Below are positions 1 through 12,508 of a stretch of DNA of 64,000 nt, piece after piece (the stretch's first letter is position 1; each line of letters begins with the position of its first letter). The stretch comes from Marisa cornuarietis (taxonomy: Eukaryota > Mollusca > Gastropoda > Architaenioglossa > Ampullariidae). The position numbers and the translations under genes are program-made. The stretch lies in the NCBI GenBank assembly GCA_004794655.1, contig SMMW01000554.1, positions 11,487,501 through 11,551,500 on the forward strand, given 5' to 3'. A model generated the notes under the pieces. That model ran no database searches. It saw nothing but the letters and a program-made list of their open reading frames with translations, and was not told where the DNA came from.

Positions 1-3000
1 TACAGCTTACGATGCACCTACGTTTTTTTGTTTTGAGATTCACATTGTCGGTAAAAGACTGAAAAGCAGCTTCAATGGGACCATACATATTAAAACTACT
101 TTTTTTCTTCAATGTTCTTATTCTAGTTATGTGTTCTTGGTTAAGAAGTTGGCAGCGTTTGCTACTTCTGCAGACTTTTGTTATAGTCTTTATATACTGT
201 ATATTCTAGATGAAAGACTACAAACTGCAGTTATCAGATATTGTTTTTTGTGGGTTTAGTAACATAAAATTAAATCAGTTTAATGATTTAATATAAAGGG
301 TAAGTCAATAGAGCATTTTATCTGGGAAACTAGTAGTGATGGGAATTTTGTGAAATAGAAGTCAGAGATTAGCCAGATCAGACATTAATTTACTCAGTCT
401 TATATATCCTTGATTTCCCAAATAATCAATGATAAAGTTGCACCATGGTTCCTTTGTTTTCTAGTGATAATTGTTGCCTCTGTGTTGACTAAATTTAGCA
501 CATAAGAGAAAACCCAGTCTTGTAATATACTAATCAGCCCGTCAAAGCTTTTAATTTGTGACATATATCCTTTCAAGAGTTGGGTTCACATCATTTAGAG
601 GTATTCTACCTCTTTATGCAAGGAAGACGTGTACAATTTCTTATTGCCTAAATGCTGGCTTCTCAATCAGGAAAGATTTAAGTTCACTTAATATTTTTCC
701 TTAAATTATGATGGTTAATTTAAAAAAATGCACAGATGGACTTTATTACCTAGGACAGTTAACTGTTGGTTTCATGATTGTCTTTGTAATGATAAAAAAA
801 TGTTGCCATTTAATTTATGCCACATTTCTTTCACAAATAAAACTGCAAGGAGTTCACCATATGTTTCCCGTATCACTTGTTTATCACCGAAGTGCCACAT
901 TCTTAGATCCTGTCCTTTTTCAACTGTAACAATTTTCTAATTGAAAAAATGAAGCAATGTAGATTTTTTAAAATCCATTATTAGTGGAAGATAGGCAGTC
1001 ATGAAGGTTTTCTAACACACCCACACATGCCCATGCATAAAAACTATTTTGTGGTAAAAGGGGGGGGGAGGGGTGCAGATGCAAATGCAATTTTATAGTT
1101 GCAGCATTCGAACACCTCTCAATTCAAACTGTTACTACGGAAAACTTGGCTACAGGCATACTATCATGTGAAACAGTCTTAGTTTGATCTTCATCAATTA
1201 CACATCGCCAATCGAATGTGACTAATGTAGGCGCTTTAATACTTTCAAGCAACAACAAAAAATAGGCACAATTTCAAATAAACAAGAAAATATTGTTTCT
1301 GCAAGCTTAAAAATAATCTCAAATACTAGTGTTTTGGGGCAAGTCTAAGCCAATACCAATGATAATGAAAACCATAATGACAATAACAAAGCTCTCCTGA
1401 ACCCCACACAGCTTCTTGACATTAAAACATTTTATCTGGAAATTGCATTGTTTTATAAGAAAATACTCAAATTTGTAAGTGCTCATGCTGGGCAAAGGAC
1501 TACCACCTAAAGAGAAATAAGGTATGGAAAGTAGAGCAGCTCTTTTAAAATAAAAACGGCATAAAAAGTTCCCCCAGACTTGGGTTTTTAAAGTAACTTT
1601 TACTATGGGTTTAGAACATCTGAAAAAGGACTTTACATCCTTAAACCTGAGAGACAAAAAAAACCCCCATAAAAATAGTTGATGATAAAAATAGATGATC
1701 ACAAGAGGTTTACATGAGCTAACAGATGCTCTACTCTGTTCTATTGCCGAAGAATTTAAACAGGTACAAAAAAGTATCACTCAACATTTTGCTACAACCT
1801 TAATTTTTTTTTCCTAAAGTATCAGACAAAGTATAATGAGCTCTCAATGTACTTGATGACTTACCTGGATGAGGATCTTTCACAACAAAAAATACTGAAG
1901 GAATTGGAAAAGAATCCTTTTATGAATTAGTTATGTGAAAACTACCACTGTGAAGGTTCCAAACAATGCAAAAAGGACAGTACAAGAATGATGTTTCCAT
2001 TTTCTGAGTCAAAGTTAGGTAACAAAACTTCCCAAGAAACAGTGATAAACTTAATACAGGAATACCACCTACAAGTAATAAAATTAATAGTGTGAGGCAG
2101 ATTTTTTTTAAAAGTTTTTATGTTATTCAAAATTCTTGAATCATCTGGAGAGAAACTACATTCCCTATAGCTTAAACATCATTTACACTAATATACACAA
2201 AGCTCAGATGCTCAGTCTCTGTTGCAATGCAAATTTATGTGTGTATTAAACCCAAATCAAAAACTGACAAGATCCACAATTTCAGCAAATCTGATTCATG
2301 ATGAAAGTCGCATGATCCTTCAGACTGAAACAACTTGTTTTCTTTTCATTCCTGAAACTAAAAATCCCCCCAAATGTACAGTGATCCCACCACCTCTTCA
2401 CAATGCCCCTAAACCAAGTCTCAGTTAAGGAAATCTTTGAGTAGAGTTTTTGTAGGATACAGATACACCATTTCAAAGAACCAGCAAATACTGTTTCCCA
2501 CCATGCTTTTATATTTTCTATGCTGAATGGTGAAGTATACTAACAGAGTAGTAAGCAACAGAGAAATTTCATCAATGCACCAGAGTTTTTTGTTTTTTGT
2601 TTTTTTTTAATTTTTCAAGTTTCATGACCATAAAAATGACAGTTCATGCAGAATAAGTCACTGGCAAATTTGCAGACAAACAGAAATCCTGGAGTGAAGC
2701 AGCATAATCATACAGGCCATAGACCTCCCTTTCTCTTGCCAAAGTGAAAGGTTGCCAAGACCATCCACCTATGCATTTCAGTAATGTGGGGAAATTGTTA
2801 ACAAGTGACAAGAGTTAGTGTGCTAGGCAACATGTTTTATTCATTAACAGAATGAGCCAGTAGATGTTGCTGTACTCGTTCTTAGTCTCTTAAGGGCTGT
2901 ACACAGATCTATTTATACACTGACAATTTCAAAGACAAAAAAACCGTGAAGCACAAGTTCTACAAATGCTCCCGTTTAGAAGATATTTCCCCCCACCAAT

Positions 3001-3780
3001 GAAAACAAATTGGCAGGAAATAAATCATTAAGTGTGGGTGTGTTGAGGGGAAGGGAGCTGCTACTTGTTTTAATCACTTATTTTCAGTGCTGATGCATCC
3101 TGATCAACCTTTCTCGTTTTTTCAATAGAGCTGACCATTACAACTGTTCAGGCACCCTTCACATCTTTAAAAGCCATATGGGAGACCTTGCATAATGTTG
3201 CAATTTATTGTTGTTTGCATTCATTTAGATTTGTCAAATCAGTGATTTTAAACTATACTAAAGCCAAATTTGAGCACCGAGGCAGCAGCTTAATTGTAAA
3301 TATGCAGAAAGATGGTTTATAAATGGTGCAAAATCATGTATGCGGAGAGTAGTGTTGAGTACACATTGCAGCACATACAAATGATTCAAAATAAGTGGTT
3401 CACTAAATACTGGGCCTCCCAAACCACTCTTAGCTGAGAAGCAGATGTGATGTGAAATACATTAAAAACTTGTACAACTTATTTCCATGACAAATTTCGG
3501 CTTACATTAGAAACTGGGGCTATTTGACAAAGTACTGAACTCGGTAAAAATTCCTTCCTAATAATTTACACTATAATATGATTTTTAATTTTTAACCCTG
3601 CAGTCTGCAGATATGTTGAATCTGCGAAAGTGAGTGGCACCATCTTTATCTGTCACCAAGTACCATATAAATGAGTCTTCAGTCAATTATTGGGATTTAC
3701 CACTAATCAGCAGCTTGAATGAGGCAATAACATGCACGTCCTCTAAACACGCATCAGCTACTTTTCAAAAACTTGACAGG
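1..3780. other. No gene recognised (possible UTR or intergenic DNA)
   Basis: I find no open reading frame here with recognisable protein similarity and no convincing splice-linked exon series. The sequence is AT-rich with homopolymer runs, including a G-run near 1,060 and T-runs near 2,590. A 153-codon open frame on the minus strand at 1,319-1,780 has no family features and unremarkable composition. The stretch may be 3'UTR or flank of a gene lying off the left edge, but nothing proves it. Confidence 0.5.
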
Positions 3781-3789
3781 CAGTATAAG

Positions 3790-4085
3790 CCAGACCAAAA
3801 AACAAGGCAATGGAGTGGACAAATTTACCGCAGAGGAAATACTAACCTGAGAGGGGGTAGAGGGATATAGTGCCATGCTAACCAAGATCTTCCAAATGGC
3901 CTGGGAAGAAAAGAGTGCTAGATGATTGGCAACTAGCAATAGTAGTGCCTTCTGGGAAAAAGTGTAGCAAGAGAGATGGAACACACAAAGAATTCCATTC
4001 CTTAGCCACCATCCCACTGGAAGCTAAGGTACAGCTAATCAACCCACTATTCATTCCCACCTTAACATGTGAATACCAGAACTGG
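3790..4085 (+). mobile_element. RTE-type LINE relic (reverse transcriptase fragment)
   Basis: Translated pieces such as MLTKIFQMAWEEK and DDWQLAIVVPSGKKCSKRD match the region of RTE-clade reverse transcriptases just before the palm motifs. Only some 30 residues later comes INPLFIPTLTCEYQNWAL, which resembles the C-terminal segment (usual form FIPTLTYGxESW). The middle of the RT is therefore deleted, and stops interrupt the frame. This is an old, internally deleted pseudogene copy. Confidence 0.6.
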
Positions 4086-4093
4086 GCATTGAC

Positions 4094-4276
4094 TTATGTT
4101 TAACGCCAAGCCAGCAGCTAAGGCTATATCATGGCAAGGCAGCCAGCCCTGTGAACAGATGGCACATGCAGAGAAAGAACAGCGTGCCCGAGACAAGAGC
4201 TGAAACCAGGACAGCCGACCTTCACTGTATTGGTGACAGGCGCTGACCGTTGCGCCAACGGACTGCCAGGGCACTG
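4094..4276 (-). mobile_element. tRNA-like SINE with a Nimbus-type LINE tail
   Basis: Read on the minus strand, the 5' part shows a tRNA-promoter-like arrangement: an A-box-like TTGGCGCAACGGTCAGCG, then about 40 nt later a B-box-like GGTTTCAGCTC. The 3' part (GATATAGCCTTAGCTGCTGG and a following GGCGTTAAACA) matches the 3' end of the Nimbus-like LINE copies at 23.15 and 24.0 kb. Sharing a 3' tail with a LINE is the classic mark of a SINE mobilised by that LINE's reverse transcriptase. The head is diverged, so the exact tRNA source is not called. Confidence 0.55.
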
Positions 4277-5449
4277 ACAAGCCTGGGAAGGAAAATTAAC
4301 ATCATGTGAAATGAGAAATCTCAAATGAGCAGCAAACAAGACTCAATGGGACATTCCAAGTGATGGTGATCTATAGCAGCATCGAGTCAAGCTTTTCGGC
4401 CACCAAGCAAGATGATGTTGCTAGCAAGTGCAAAGAATGAACAGAAGACTGCAAACCTTCACGAGTTAACTTTAATTCTCAGCAAAGTTCTTTTATCAAA
4501 AGCCTGTTGTTCACCCCACTGATTACTATTTACACAATGGTTATTGCTGTTCTACAGCATTGGCTCATTTGTTGTCATTTCTGCATTATGAGGTTGCCAT
4601 GAATAATTAATGGATTAACAAAGTTGTGTATTATTCATATCATATTTCAGTACAATGATTTTCTTTTAATGTCATGCAGTTATAATGGTGTTAGTATTGT
4701 AAATACAATGAATGGATGATGTGTTAATTTCTATGAAAGCAATGGAGTTAGCTTGAGAAAGTTTTGTGGGATATCAAACAACACTGCTGAAGGCTGAAAT
4801 TTATGTGCTTGTTTCCAGATGCCAAACGAACACCTGGGTGCAAGACGCCTGTGTTAAGATCAATGTGTTGCACGCTGACAAGTATTGCAAGTCAATGCTC
4901 AGTGTTAAATGAGATCTCACTACGCACAGTTCAGCAGATTACTGCTACCAACATATCATGCATGCTTGGTCGCAGAAAATTTGAACAGGTTTCAGGTAGT
5001 AAAACCTTTATGAGCCAGCAACAGCAACTGAGCCTCTACATAATTTAGACACAGCACAGTAAAACTGACTTGTCAAAATGATCATGTAATCAGTAGAAAA
5101 ATCCAATGGGAAAAGTTGCACATGATGGCAAATTTGTTTATGGAAATCTTTGAAGTCACATAAGCTGTATGCCACCGATTTTAAAATGGAGGGGCAGGCA
5201 ACTGTTACTATGTACATGTGCTGAGCAGGGAATTGGTGGTTCTAGTGTCATTCAGTTTTCACAAGACAGCCTTCCATTTGAGCCCCTTTGGTAGAAAGAG
5301 AAAACCAGCTGACTACCGGTTCTGGCCTACATCTGGAAACATGAAGCCTGTTCTGAAGAAAGTTGATCGAAGTCAACTCCACTGGCTTCAGACCAGAAGC
5401 ACTTACTTCACCCATCATAAAAATTTCAGATAATTATTAAGAGCAAGAT

Positions 5450-6240
5450 TATAGCTGCAGTTTTCAAAAGGGTAGCAAGATCTCCCTCTTGCTGCCTGGC
5501 TGCAGATGTGTGATGCCAGCAGGTAAAACCCTATTATCCCCATGCCATAAATATAACAAACTCTGGCCATGACGGCTGTGTCGACCTTCATTTATTCCTT
5601 GACATGCTGGTCATTTTGGAGGATGAGAATAGACATGGCAGCTGCTAAGACCCTGTCCAGTCCATCCTTTCACAGGTGTACTCAGTTCTTCTTCTGACCA
5701 TTGTAGTGTCAACCACCATCTTTTAAACATTGACAAGTCTTCAAAGATGTTGTGGTGGGTCACATAGCCAAACTAGACCAGCTTACACCACACAAGTTGG
5801 GGTTCCTGGTGTTCTAGGAGTGTTATGTTTCCTTCAAAGTTGTTAGTTTTATGTTCTCTGTACAAGATGTGGAGCAGCCTCCTTAGGCAGTTATTTTTGA
5901 ATCCTTAAATTATCCCCTCCATATCAGCAAGCAGAAACTACATTTCAAATCCCTAAAGCAGGATCAGTACTACTTGGGACCTGTACAGGTCATAATTTGT
6001 AGTAAACCTTATGTTACGGCTGCACCAGACCCTGTCCAGCCTAGCCATTGCTGCTCTTGCTGTTGTGATCGCGAGTCAGCTTTGTCATGGAGCTGCCGTC
6101 TTTGTAAAGGGTGGTTCTCCAAGTACTTAAAGCTGATTACATCTTTAAGCTGTACTCTACTCATGTAAATAGCTACTTTGCCATTGTCAGTGTTATCAAT
6201 GCTAGTCTTTATTTCACTGCAAAGCGACCTTTCAGTGACA
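5450..6240 (-). mobile_element. RTE-type LINE relic, 3' portion
   Basis: The segment around 6,020-6,230 is clearly related at DNA level to the reverse complement of 28,140-28,370, the RT C-terminal part of another RTE copy (shared words include CCTAGCCATTGCTGCT and CAAGTACTT). The weaker 5,450-5,860 part contains a decayed LLGTPGTP-like segment seen again near 42.33 kb, followed by remnants of the C-terminal region. Many stops and indels show it is long dead. Confidence 0.5.
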
Positions 6241-6339
6241 GAAATGGAAGTGTGGTGGTGGAGGATTCACAAAAAGTGGCGAACAGCACAGGTGATAGGG
6301 GGGCACACTTGATGGATGCATATTATCACATAAAAGAAA

Positions 6340-6510
6340 GCTGTTGTGCCTAGGGCACAGCACATACAAAACATGATATAAGTCAGGTCCCAATCTGGGT
6401 GGATGGGGAAGTTTTCAGGCCAAGAAGTCTGATGAGTGAGCCTTGAACCCATGACCGACCTGGGAACATAACTATGATGACAACAGTTTGTGCACCTACC
6501 ATCCTCGAGG
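6340..6510 (-). mobile_element. Probable tRNA-derived SINE
   Basis: On the minus strand there is an A-box-like GATGGTAGGTGCAC and, about 40 nt downstream, a B-box-like GGTCATGGGTTCAAGGCTC at the spacing expected of an RNA polymerase III promoter from a tRNA. No full cloverleaf can be folded by eye, so a functional tRNA gene is unlikely. A SINE head is the simplest reading; the 3' boundary is not defined. Confidence 0.4.
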
Positions 6511-6870
6511 CACATAGCCAGAGTTAAGACATATATCCAATAACCAAAATGGGGGTGAACAAAGTTCACGGTAGCGTCAGTACATGTCTCCAGGTGGTCT
6601 CTTATCACATTAGCTATTTCCACTTATTATATTAATCTGACCAGCCTCAAAGTCAATCAACGTGTACTACAATGTATGCCTTCAGACAACCTTGCTTTCC
6701 GAAAAGTTTGTGGATCTTTTATGCCAATATTCGTTCAATTTATGCTTAAGAGAGCAAAATTGAAGCTGTCTATGCGGGTCGCCATGATCACGCTCAAATC
6801 CCAAACAGACGGTGCGGTGGTTGGTTTATTGTTCTCGGTTCTATTTTGAGGCAGCCTACTCATGTTATGT

Positions 6871-6897
6871 GGTGATTTGGAACCAAACCCTGGTCCC
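6871..6897 (+). other. 2A-like ribosome-skipping motif in LINE relic
   Basis: The codons translate to GDLEPNPGP, which matches the DxExNPGP consensus of 2A 'StopGo' peptides. The preceding in-frame residues LLMLC are hydrophobic, as is usual upstream of 2A. A TGA lies eight codons upstream of the GGT and the frame closes at 7,029, so the present copy is a relic. 2A-like motifs at the N-terminus of non-LTR retrotransposon proteins are established in trypanosomes, sea urchins and molluscs. Confidence 0.7.
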
Positions 6898-7086
6898 ACT
6901 GGTAAAGGTGACACAATGAGGCAGACACATCTGGGTACTGTGAATGCATCAAGGAGTTTTAGTGCAGACGGGGCCGAGAGCGCAGTGCACACAGAGACAC
7001 ATCACAGACCTTGTCAGATGTTATGACAGTCCTGCAGAGCATGAACACCAAGTGTGATGAAGTAAAAGGTGATATTAAAAGACTAA

Positions 7087-7467
7087 ATGGCTCATGCTCG
7101 ACCCTTTAAATGCAAATGCAGGAAATACATCAGGAAAACTCTGGGATCCAACACGAGCTTCATCAACTTCAAGAAAAAAAACGACTGTCTCCAGAAAAAA
7201 TTGTGCGAGGCGGAGAGGAAGATTGATGATCTCAAAGGTAGATCTAAACAGAACCACCTGCTGTTCTTTGGTTTAGCCAAGAAGGAAAATGAGACATCAG
7301 ACGATTGTGAGGCCACCATGAGTACATTTCTCAAAGAAAAACTAGAAATACCAGACGGTATAGAGTTTGATCGGGTACATAGGCTGAATAACAGGAGTGA
7401 CTCACCCATCATCGCCAGATCCCCATTTTTCAAAGATAGAGTAAGAGTCATGAAATCGAAGCAATAG
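7087..7467 (+). pseudogene. LINE ORF1-type protein fragment
   Basis: A 126-codon open frame. It contains a basic coiled-coil stretch (KKNDCLQKKLCEAERKIDDL), then RSKQNHLLFFGLAKKENE, then EFDRVHRLNNRSDSPIIAR and FFKDRVRVMKSK. This order (coiled coil, RNxxFxGxxE, xxRAHR, PIIAxF, xxR) is that of the L1-like ORF1/transposase_22 RNA-binding domain found in many LINEs. The N-terminus is frame-shifted relative to the 2A motif upstream and the C-terminal domain is cut short. It is not an expressed host gene. Confidence 0.65.
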
Positions 7468-7739
7468 TTAAAAAGATCAAAATTTTTAATTGAAGACTTG
7501 TCATCGAGTGTGCATGAGAAGTGACCCCCACAAATGAAGAAAGCAAGAAGCGCAGGAAAAAGGGTGATAGATACCCTCTTGATCACAGACAATTACAATT
7601 ATCAACTAGTGTTGCTAATGTATAATGATAATGTTGTTGTGGTAAATTTTACCAGGATGTTTGCTGTCATTGTTGCTCTCTACCCTTGAAACGGGCCTAG
7701 GCCTAATCAATAAAGAGTTCATTCATTCGTTAAATTACA

Positions 7740-10700
7740 AACTTGTTTTATAAAGCCACAAGCCAGCGACGTTTTGAGTGGCATTTAATGCTCAGCAAGC
7801 AGCTTACGGCCATAACAGCCACAAACAAAAATATGACATTTGTTTGCATCACAGTGGCACTGTACAAATCAAGGATGTTGTATTTACATCCCTTAATTGG
7901 TGTGCATTTGTCTTAACTGATTTACATGTCCTACAATAAAAAACATGCTTTTTCACATAATTCACCAACTTGACCAATGAATACACAACTGCTTTTGCTG
8001 TAGTTAGTGTGGCAGAAAAGTCCATATGATGAGTGAGACAAAAGAAAATTTGGTGGCTTATTTTGCCTTGCATAAACATCTGACAGTTTAGCCCTTAAGA
8101 GCTGTAGTTATGAAGTGAGGATAAGTCTCTGCCCTGGGGCAACATTGAGAACTCGAAGATAAGCATTTTGTTTCCAAAGTTATAAATGGGTGTCCAGACT
8201 TGGCAGACAGCCCTGGGACTCCCTTTTCCTACCAAAAATCGAAGAGTTAAGCTGCAAACAGCACAAAAAGTATGCCATTGAATGGAGTGGTTGTTTGCTT
8301 GACCTGACAGCATTTAGAATACGAAAGCTGCAAGACAGCAGATAAACCTTAGGAAATATGGGACTAATGCTTATACAGCAAGTGTCAAGTTACCGAGCTG
8401 CAACATCAGCAGAGCAGGGTTTACAACTAGGGTAAAACATTTCACATAGTAAGGAAAGAGATAGCTAAGCATCTCATATGGTCATGATATCTGATAAGTC
8501 TCTGAAGACAGTTAACTTTAAAATTGGTTTTTGTGCACTTTTATTTTTAAATTTGTTTTAAATATAAAAAATATTTAGCCAGGCAATTACTTAGTTATTT
8601 TTATTACAGGCAATTTGGATTATGAAAACCGGTGAAATGGGCAATTTCTTTGGGATGAGGGGGGTGTCTTGTGTTGATTGCTGGTTCAACACAGGTAAGG
8701 GTATGGGAGGAAGGGAAAGGGGGCTTTTCAGACATTTCCAACCCAGCTCAGTCCCCTGATGGGCCAGTTTACAGCTCCTAATTGCGGGGTAGTCCCCACA
8801 TCCCTGTCTTTTAGACCGCGAAAGTTTCACAGAATTTCTGGAGACTTTTTCACATAGGTATATTCGGCCAGGGTATATATGCAAAGAGCGGCAATAGGCC
8901 TTCGTTGGAGAGGTTTAAGCCGGTTTTGTAAGAGTGCTGGTGAGGGCCTGCAAGTGCTGGAGAATACTTGTCTGCAGTGCTGCAATGGTGTAGGTCTGCA
9001 GCCTGTGTGGTTGGACAGATTTCCTGACAACTGATGCTCTTTCAACAGAAGAACACGCATCATGAATCGCTAAGTGAGGAGGATAGTTCCTGCCGCTGTT
9101 ATTTTAGCCAATGGCTTTCCTGGCCAGCATACAGATGTGCGATGCGCAGTTGAATGTGGCTGCAACAAAATCTGTCAGTGGATTTAGGCATTAGTCTCTT
9201 TTATTATGTAGATTTAAATATGATTTGTTGTTTACGAGAAGGAAGTGAAGGAAGACTGCTGTATGTCATAATTTTTGCATCAGATGTAAAAGATAAGCTG
9301 TTAGCAAAATATTGCACGAGGCACTTGAGGGGATAACCAAGCAGTAACATGGGCAATGAGGGGGGGTCATGCTCATTGCCTAAGGACACTAAACTGTATT
9401 TTCATTTTTCAGCAAGCTTGTTATTATTCTATTGTATCGATAGATTTGGTCTCATCAACGATTTGCATGATTGTTGCCTTTGTATTGCTGCCCATTGCGG
9501 GTCAACACTTGGCAGCGTGTCATCACCACTGCTGGCCAGGGGCAATCAAGCTCAGTTCGGGTCGGTGTGTTGACCCCAGGTGGGGTCTGGTAAATGGAGG
9601 GGTGAGAAGGGTGTGTGAGACGTGTCAGGAGGGTTGTTTTTGGGTCCACTCAAGCATGTAATTGCGTTCCTGTGCGCTGGTCCGGTGCCAGCTAGTTTTC
9701 TTTTTGATTGGCTTGTTTTTGTTCATTTATGTATCATTTTTTGGGGTCCTTTTCCTTTCATTTGAATTGTTGGTCAGTCACGTCCAGCGACTGCACATAA
9801 ATTTATATTTTATATTGTACGAGTGTGTGTATATATGTTTACTGAGAAGCGATTGGTTTTGACACTCGCATTGGACGTTTGAGTGTTTATTGAACCGGGT
9901 TGACTGTGACCGTGAAGCCCATAGCGCCTGTGCATAACGCGATGGAGGGGGGGGGAACAAGACAATGAAAAGGCCTGACTTGCACTGTGCAGAAATACCT
10001 GCCTGTTCCCAATACCATAACAGTGTTACAATAGGAAATGCTGTTGTCAGCATGCCCGACTCATGGCTTAAAGAGGCTGAAGGGTGAACACACCTCCATG
10101 CTACTACCCCGTATGTAAATCCACAATCTAGTGGCCTTGGCAGGAAAAATTCCCATCAGAGGTATTTTCACAAAGCCGAGACCCTTGAAACTAACAGTGA
10201 AAGTACAATGAAGAAATATGAGGATTCAACCAACTATGGAACAATTTCAAAATGACCACAGTCAAGATTTACTCCCTCATCAAGGCAATAGATGAGGGCT
10301 AACTGCTCAGTGCAGTAACCTGAAATGACAACCTATTTCTTCCACAAATGTGGAAGCTGTTTTTAACTGTTTCAGTATCATCAAACACAAACCATTTTTT
10401 ATTACACCTGACGCTACCACCACAGACCACAGAACTATTTCAAAAATAATGCTGGTTGCCGTGGTGCCAAAGTGACAGTCATCAGCCAGACATTGGAACC
10501 GTTTCAAAAATAATGCCTGCCATGGTTTCGGCAAGAAGAGACCATGTTTATACAGGAAGCGTTTTCTCAAGTAAGATATTCCATTTAGTGTAATCAAGAA
10601 AACCAGCTCCACTGGGGGTCAAAGTCTTAAGCTGCTAAATAAGATCAGGGAGCCAAGACTGGTAACCAAGGTCAGGAGTATTATGCTCCATCCAAAGCAC

Positions 10701-11900
10701 CCTCTGCACACCACCCTCCTGCATCTGAAGAGCACCTTCAGCTGGATCTACCTCATCTCAGTGCAGAACAGCGTTTTAGATGCTCGTTTATTCCAGTAGC
10801 AGACAGACTTCAGTAGCAGACAGACTTCTGAACTTACAAAGTTAACGTATCAATTTGTGCTGTATAAAATTCGTAAATGTGTACACAGATAAGGATTGCG
10901 TGCAGTGGACACAAGAATGACATCGTATTGTAATGAATTCTGAAGGCATATCAGTTTTGCAAGGATGAATAAAGTATTGTCGCTGTTAATTGCAGAAGCC
11001 AAGAATAATGCAGACCATAAATATAGAAGACACTGAAAGAATGTGTAAAGATTTCAGCAATTTAACCTGTTGCCTATAAAGAGATAGCGGAATATTTATT
11101 TTAAACATACTGTTAATTTTTTCCCATACTCTCTAGACGCAACACTGAAATGTAGAGATCTAAACAGTGTATTGTATGTATTTTAGTGATGATTTTGTAA
11201 TTTTATATATTTACTCTATTTGTGACTTATGTGAAAGATGTGAAAAGTGTGCAAAATTCAGCTTGGCCTTTGCAGTGGTAGGTCTCAAAATTTTGCCTGT
11301 TGAAAATGAATGGCTCATTAACTATTTTTTTACATTTGGTTTTTCTCATTGTTAATGATTAAGTTACAGAAACAAATCTCCTAACAGGCATTTTCTGTTC
11401 AGTACAATTTGTTTTCAATATTCTTTATCCAACAGTTCTCATTATAAGGTGTCACAACCCCATTTAAAGAATGCAGAACATGCTGAAACATTGACCAAGT
11501 TAGAAGTAGCAGATGCTATAAGGCAATATAGAATATATTGTATTTTACAACACTTCATATTAGTAGCATAGATAAGATAGTACAGCTTCATATTACTTCA
11601 TGACCACCTAGAAGAATTAGTTCAACAATGCCATTGCAAGTGCACCTGGGACCAATGACATATCACAGCACTACATGTGACATGGCAAGTAGATGAAGGT
11701 TATTCTACAAGGTGAATCATAAAATTCAATTTGGACCCTACTCCCTCATATGATGTATCGTTCATGTAAAATACTATTATTAACAAAATTTTTACACATT
11801 TCCTTTTGACCTGTCCGATCATTTAAATTTATTTGACTATTGAAAGCCTTTTTAAAGCTCTGTTCTTTCTTCTCACAAGAGTACTATTAACCAATAATTC
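7740..11900. other. Gene-free AT-rich DNA downstream of the Tudor gene
   Basis: I find no exon series or recognisable protein here. Small tandem duplications occur, for example an 18-bp unit (CAGTAGCAGACAGACTT) repeated near 10,793-10,828. A G-run of nine lies near 9,948. Scattered short frames on both strands lack similarity and have random composition. Unrecognised transposon relics are likely, but I cannot name any. Confidence 0.5.
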
Positions 11901-11906
11901 AATATT

Positions 11907-11912
11907 TTTATT
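11907..11912 (-). terminator. Candidate poly(A) signal of the Tudor gene
   Basis: AATAAA on the minus strand, about 600 nt beyond the stop codon at 12,509-12,511. Other TTTATT words occur nearby, for example around 11,827, so the true cleavage site is not determined. Confidence 0.25.
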
Positions 11913-12508
11913 TGATTAAATTTCATGCAGACAATTTTTTTAAAAGTCACAGGTCACTTCACAGTTAAATTTAATGTCTGCACTCCTTTTTCCCTTCTCT
12001 AAAACTCCACAGCCATTGCAACAAAAAGTTTTTGTTTATCCTGCCAGAATGGTAAATGCAGCTCTAGCTGCATATTAAAAGCATGTTCTGTAAAATAATC
12101 TTTAAGACATTAAACTTTCATCATCCAAACAAAACTTATTTCTATCAAACTACAAGCCATTTCAGCTGTGGTCTAGGATTAAGGAAGCAAATGTTCTCTA
12201 CATATTCTTGCCTCATCAAAGTTTTAAAAGCAGCACTTGTGACATTACCAATTTACATGTGTAAAAAATTTATAAAAACGGCTGATGCTTTGTATGCAAG
12301 GTCTGATAATTTTCAAAACTCAACATGACTGATCCAGCTGAAAACCAGCTGGAGGGCTTTTAGATGGCAACAGTTTAAATTGCATGCTGCAGCCAAGCAT
12401 GCTCAGACAGTGCCACAGAGTAGCTTACAATGCTCTCACAGACACTGGCCCAGAGCAGCTTACTGTCAGCATGTGGATGTCGGGGTGCAGAAAGTGTACA
12501 TTTTCTAT

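Larger units (their letters stand above)
6755..7735 (+). mobile_element. Truncated two-ORF LINE with 2A motif and ATTC-type tail
   Basis: The fragment contains, in order: a 2A-like peptide motif (6,871-6,897), a coiled-coil and RNA-binding ORF1-like region (7,087-7,467), and a 3' end AATAAAGAGTTCATTCATTC near 7,708-7,727. The tail with short ATTC repeats is typical of CR1/L2/L1-like animal LINEs. No endonuclease or reverse transcriptase lies between ORF1 and the tail, so the copy carries a large internal deletion. Frames are also broken between the 2A motif and the coiled coil. Clade is not certain. Confidence 0.6.

Noticed and set aside
1319..1780. 153-codon minus-strand open frame
   Set aside because: No domain, no similarity I recognise, biased by AT-rich reverse-strand composition and no splice context.
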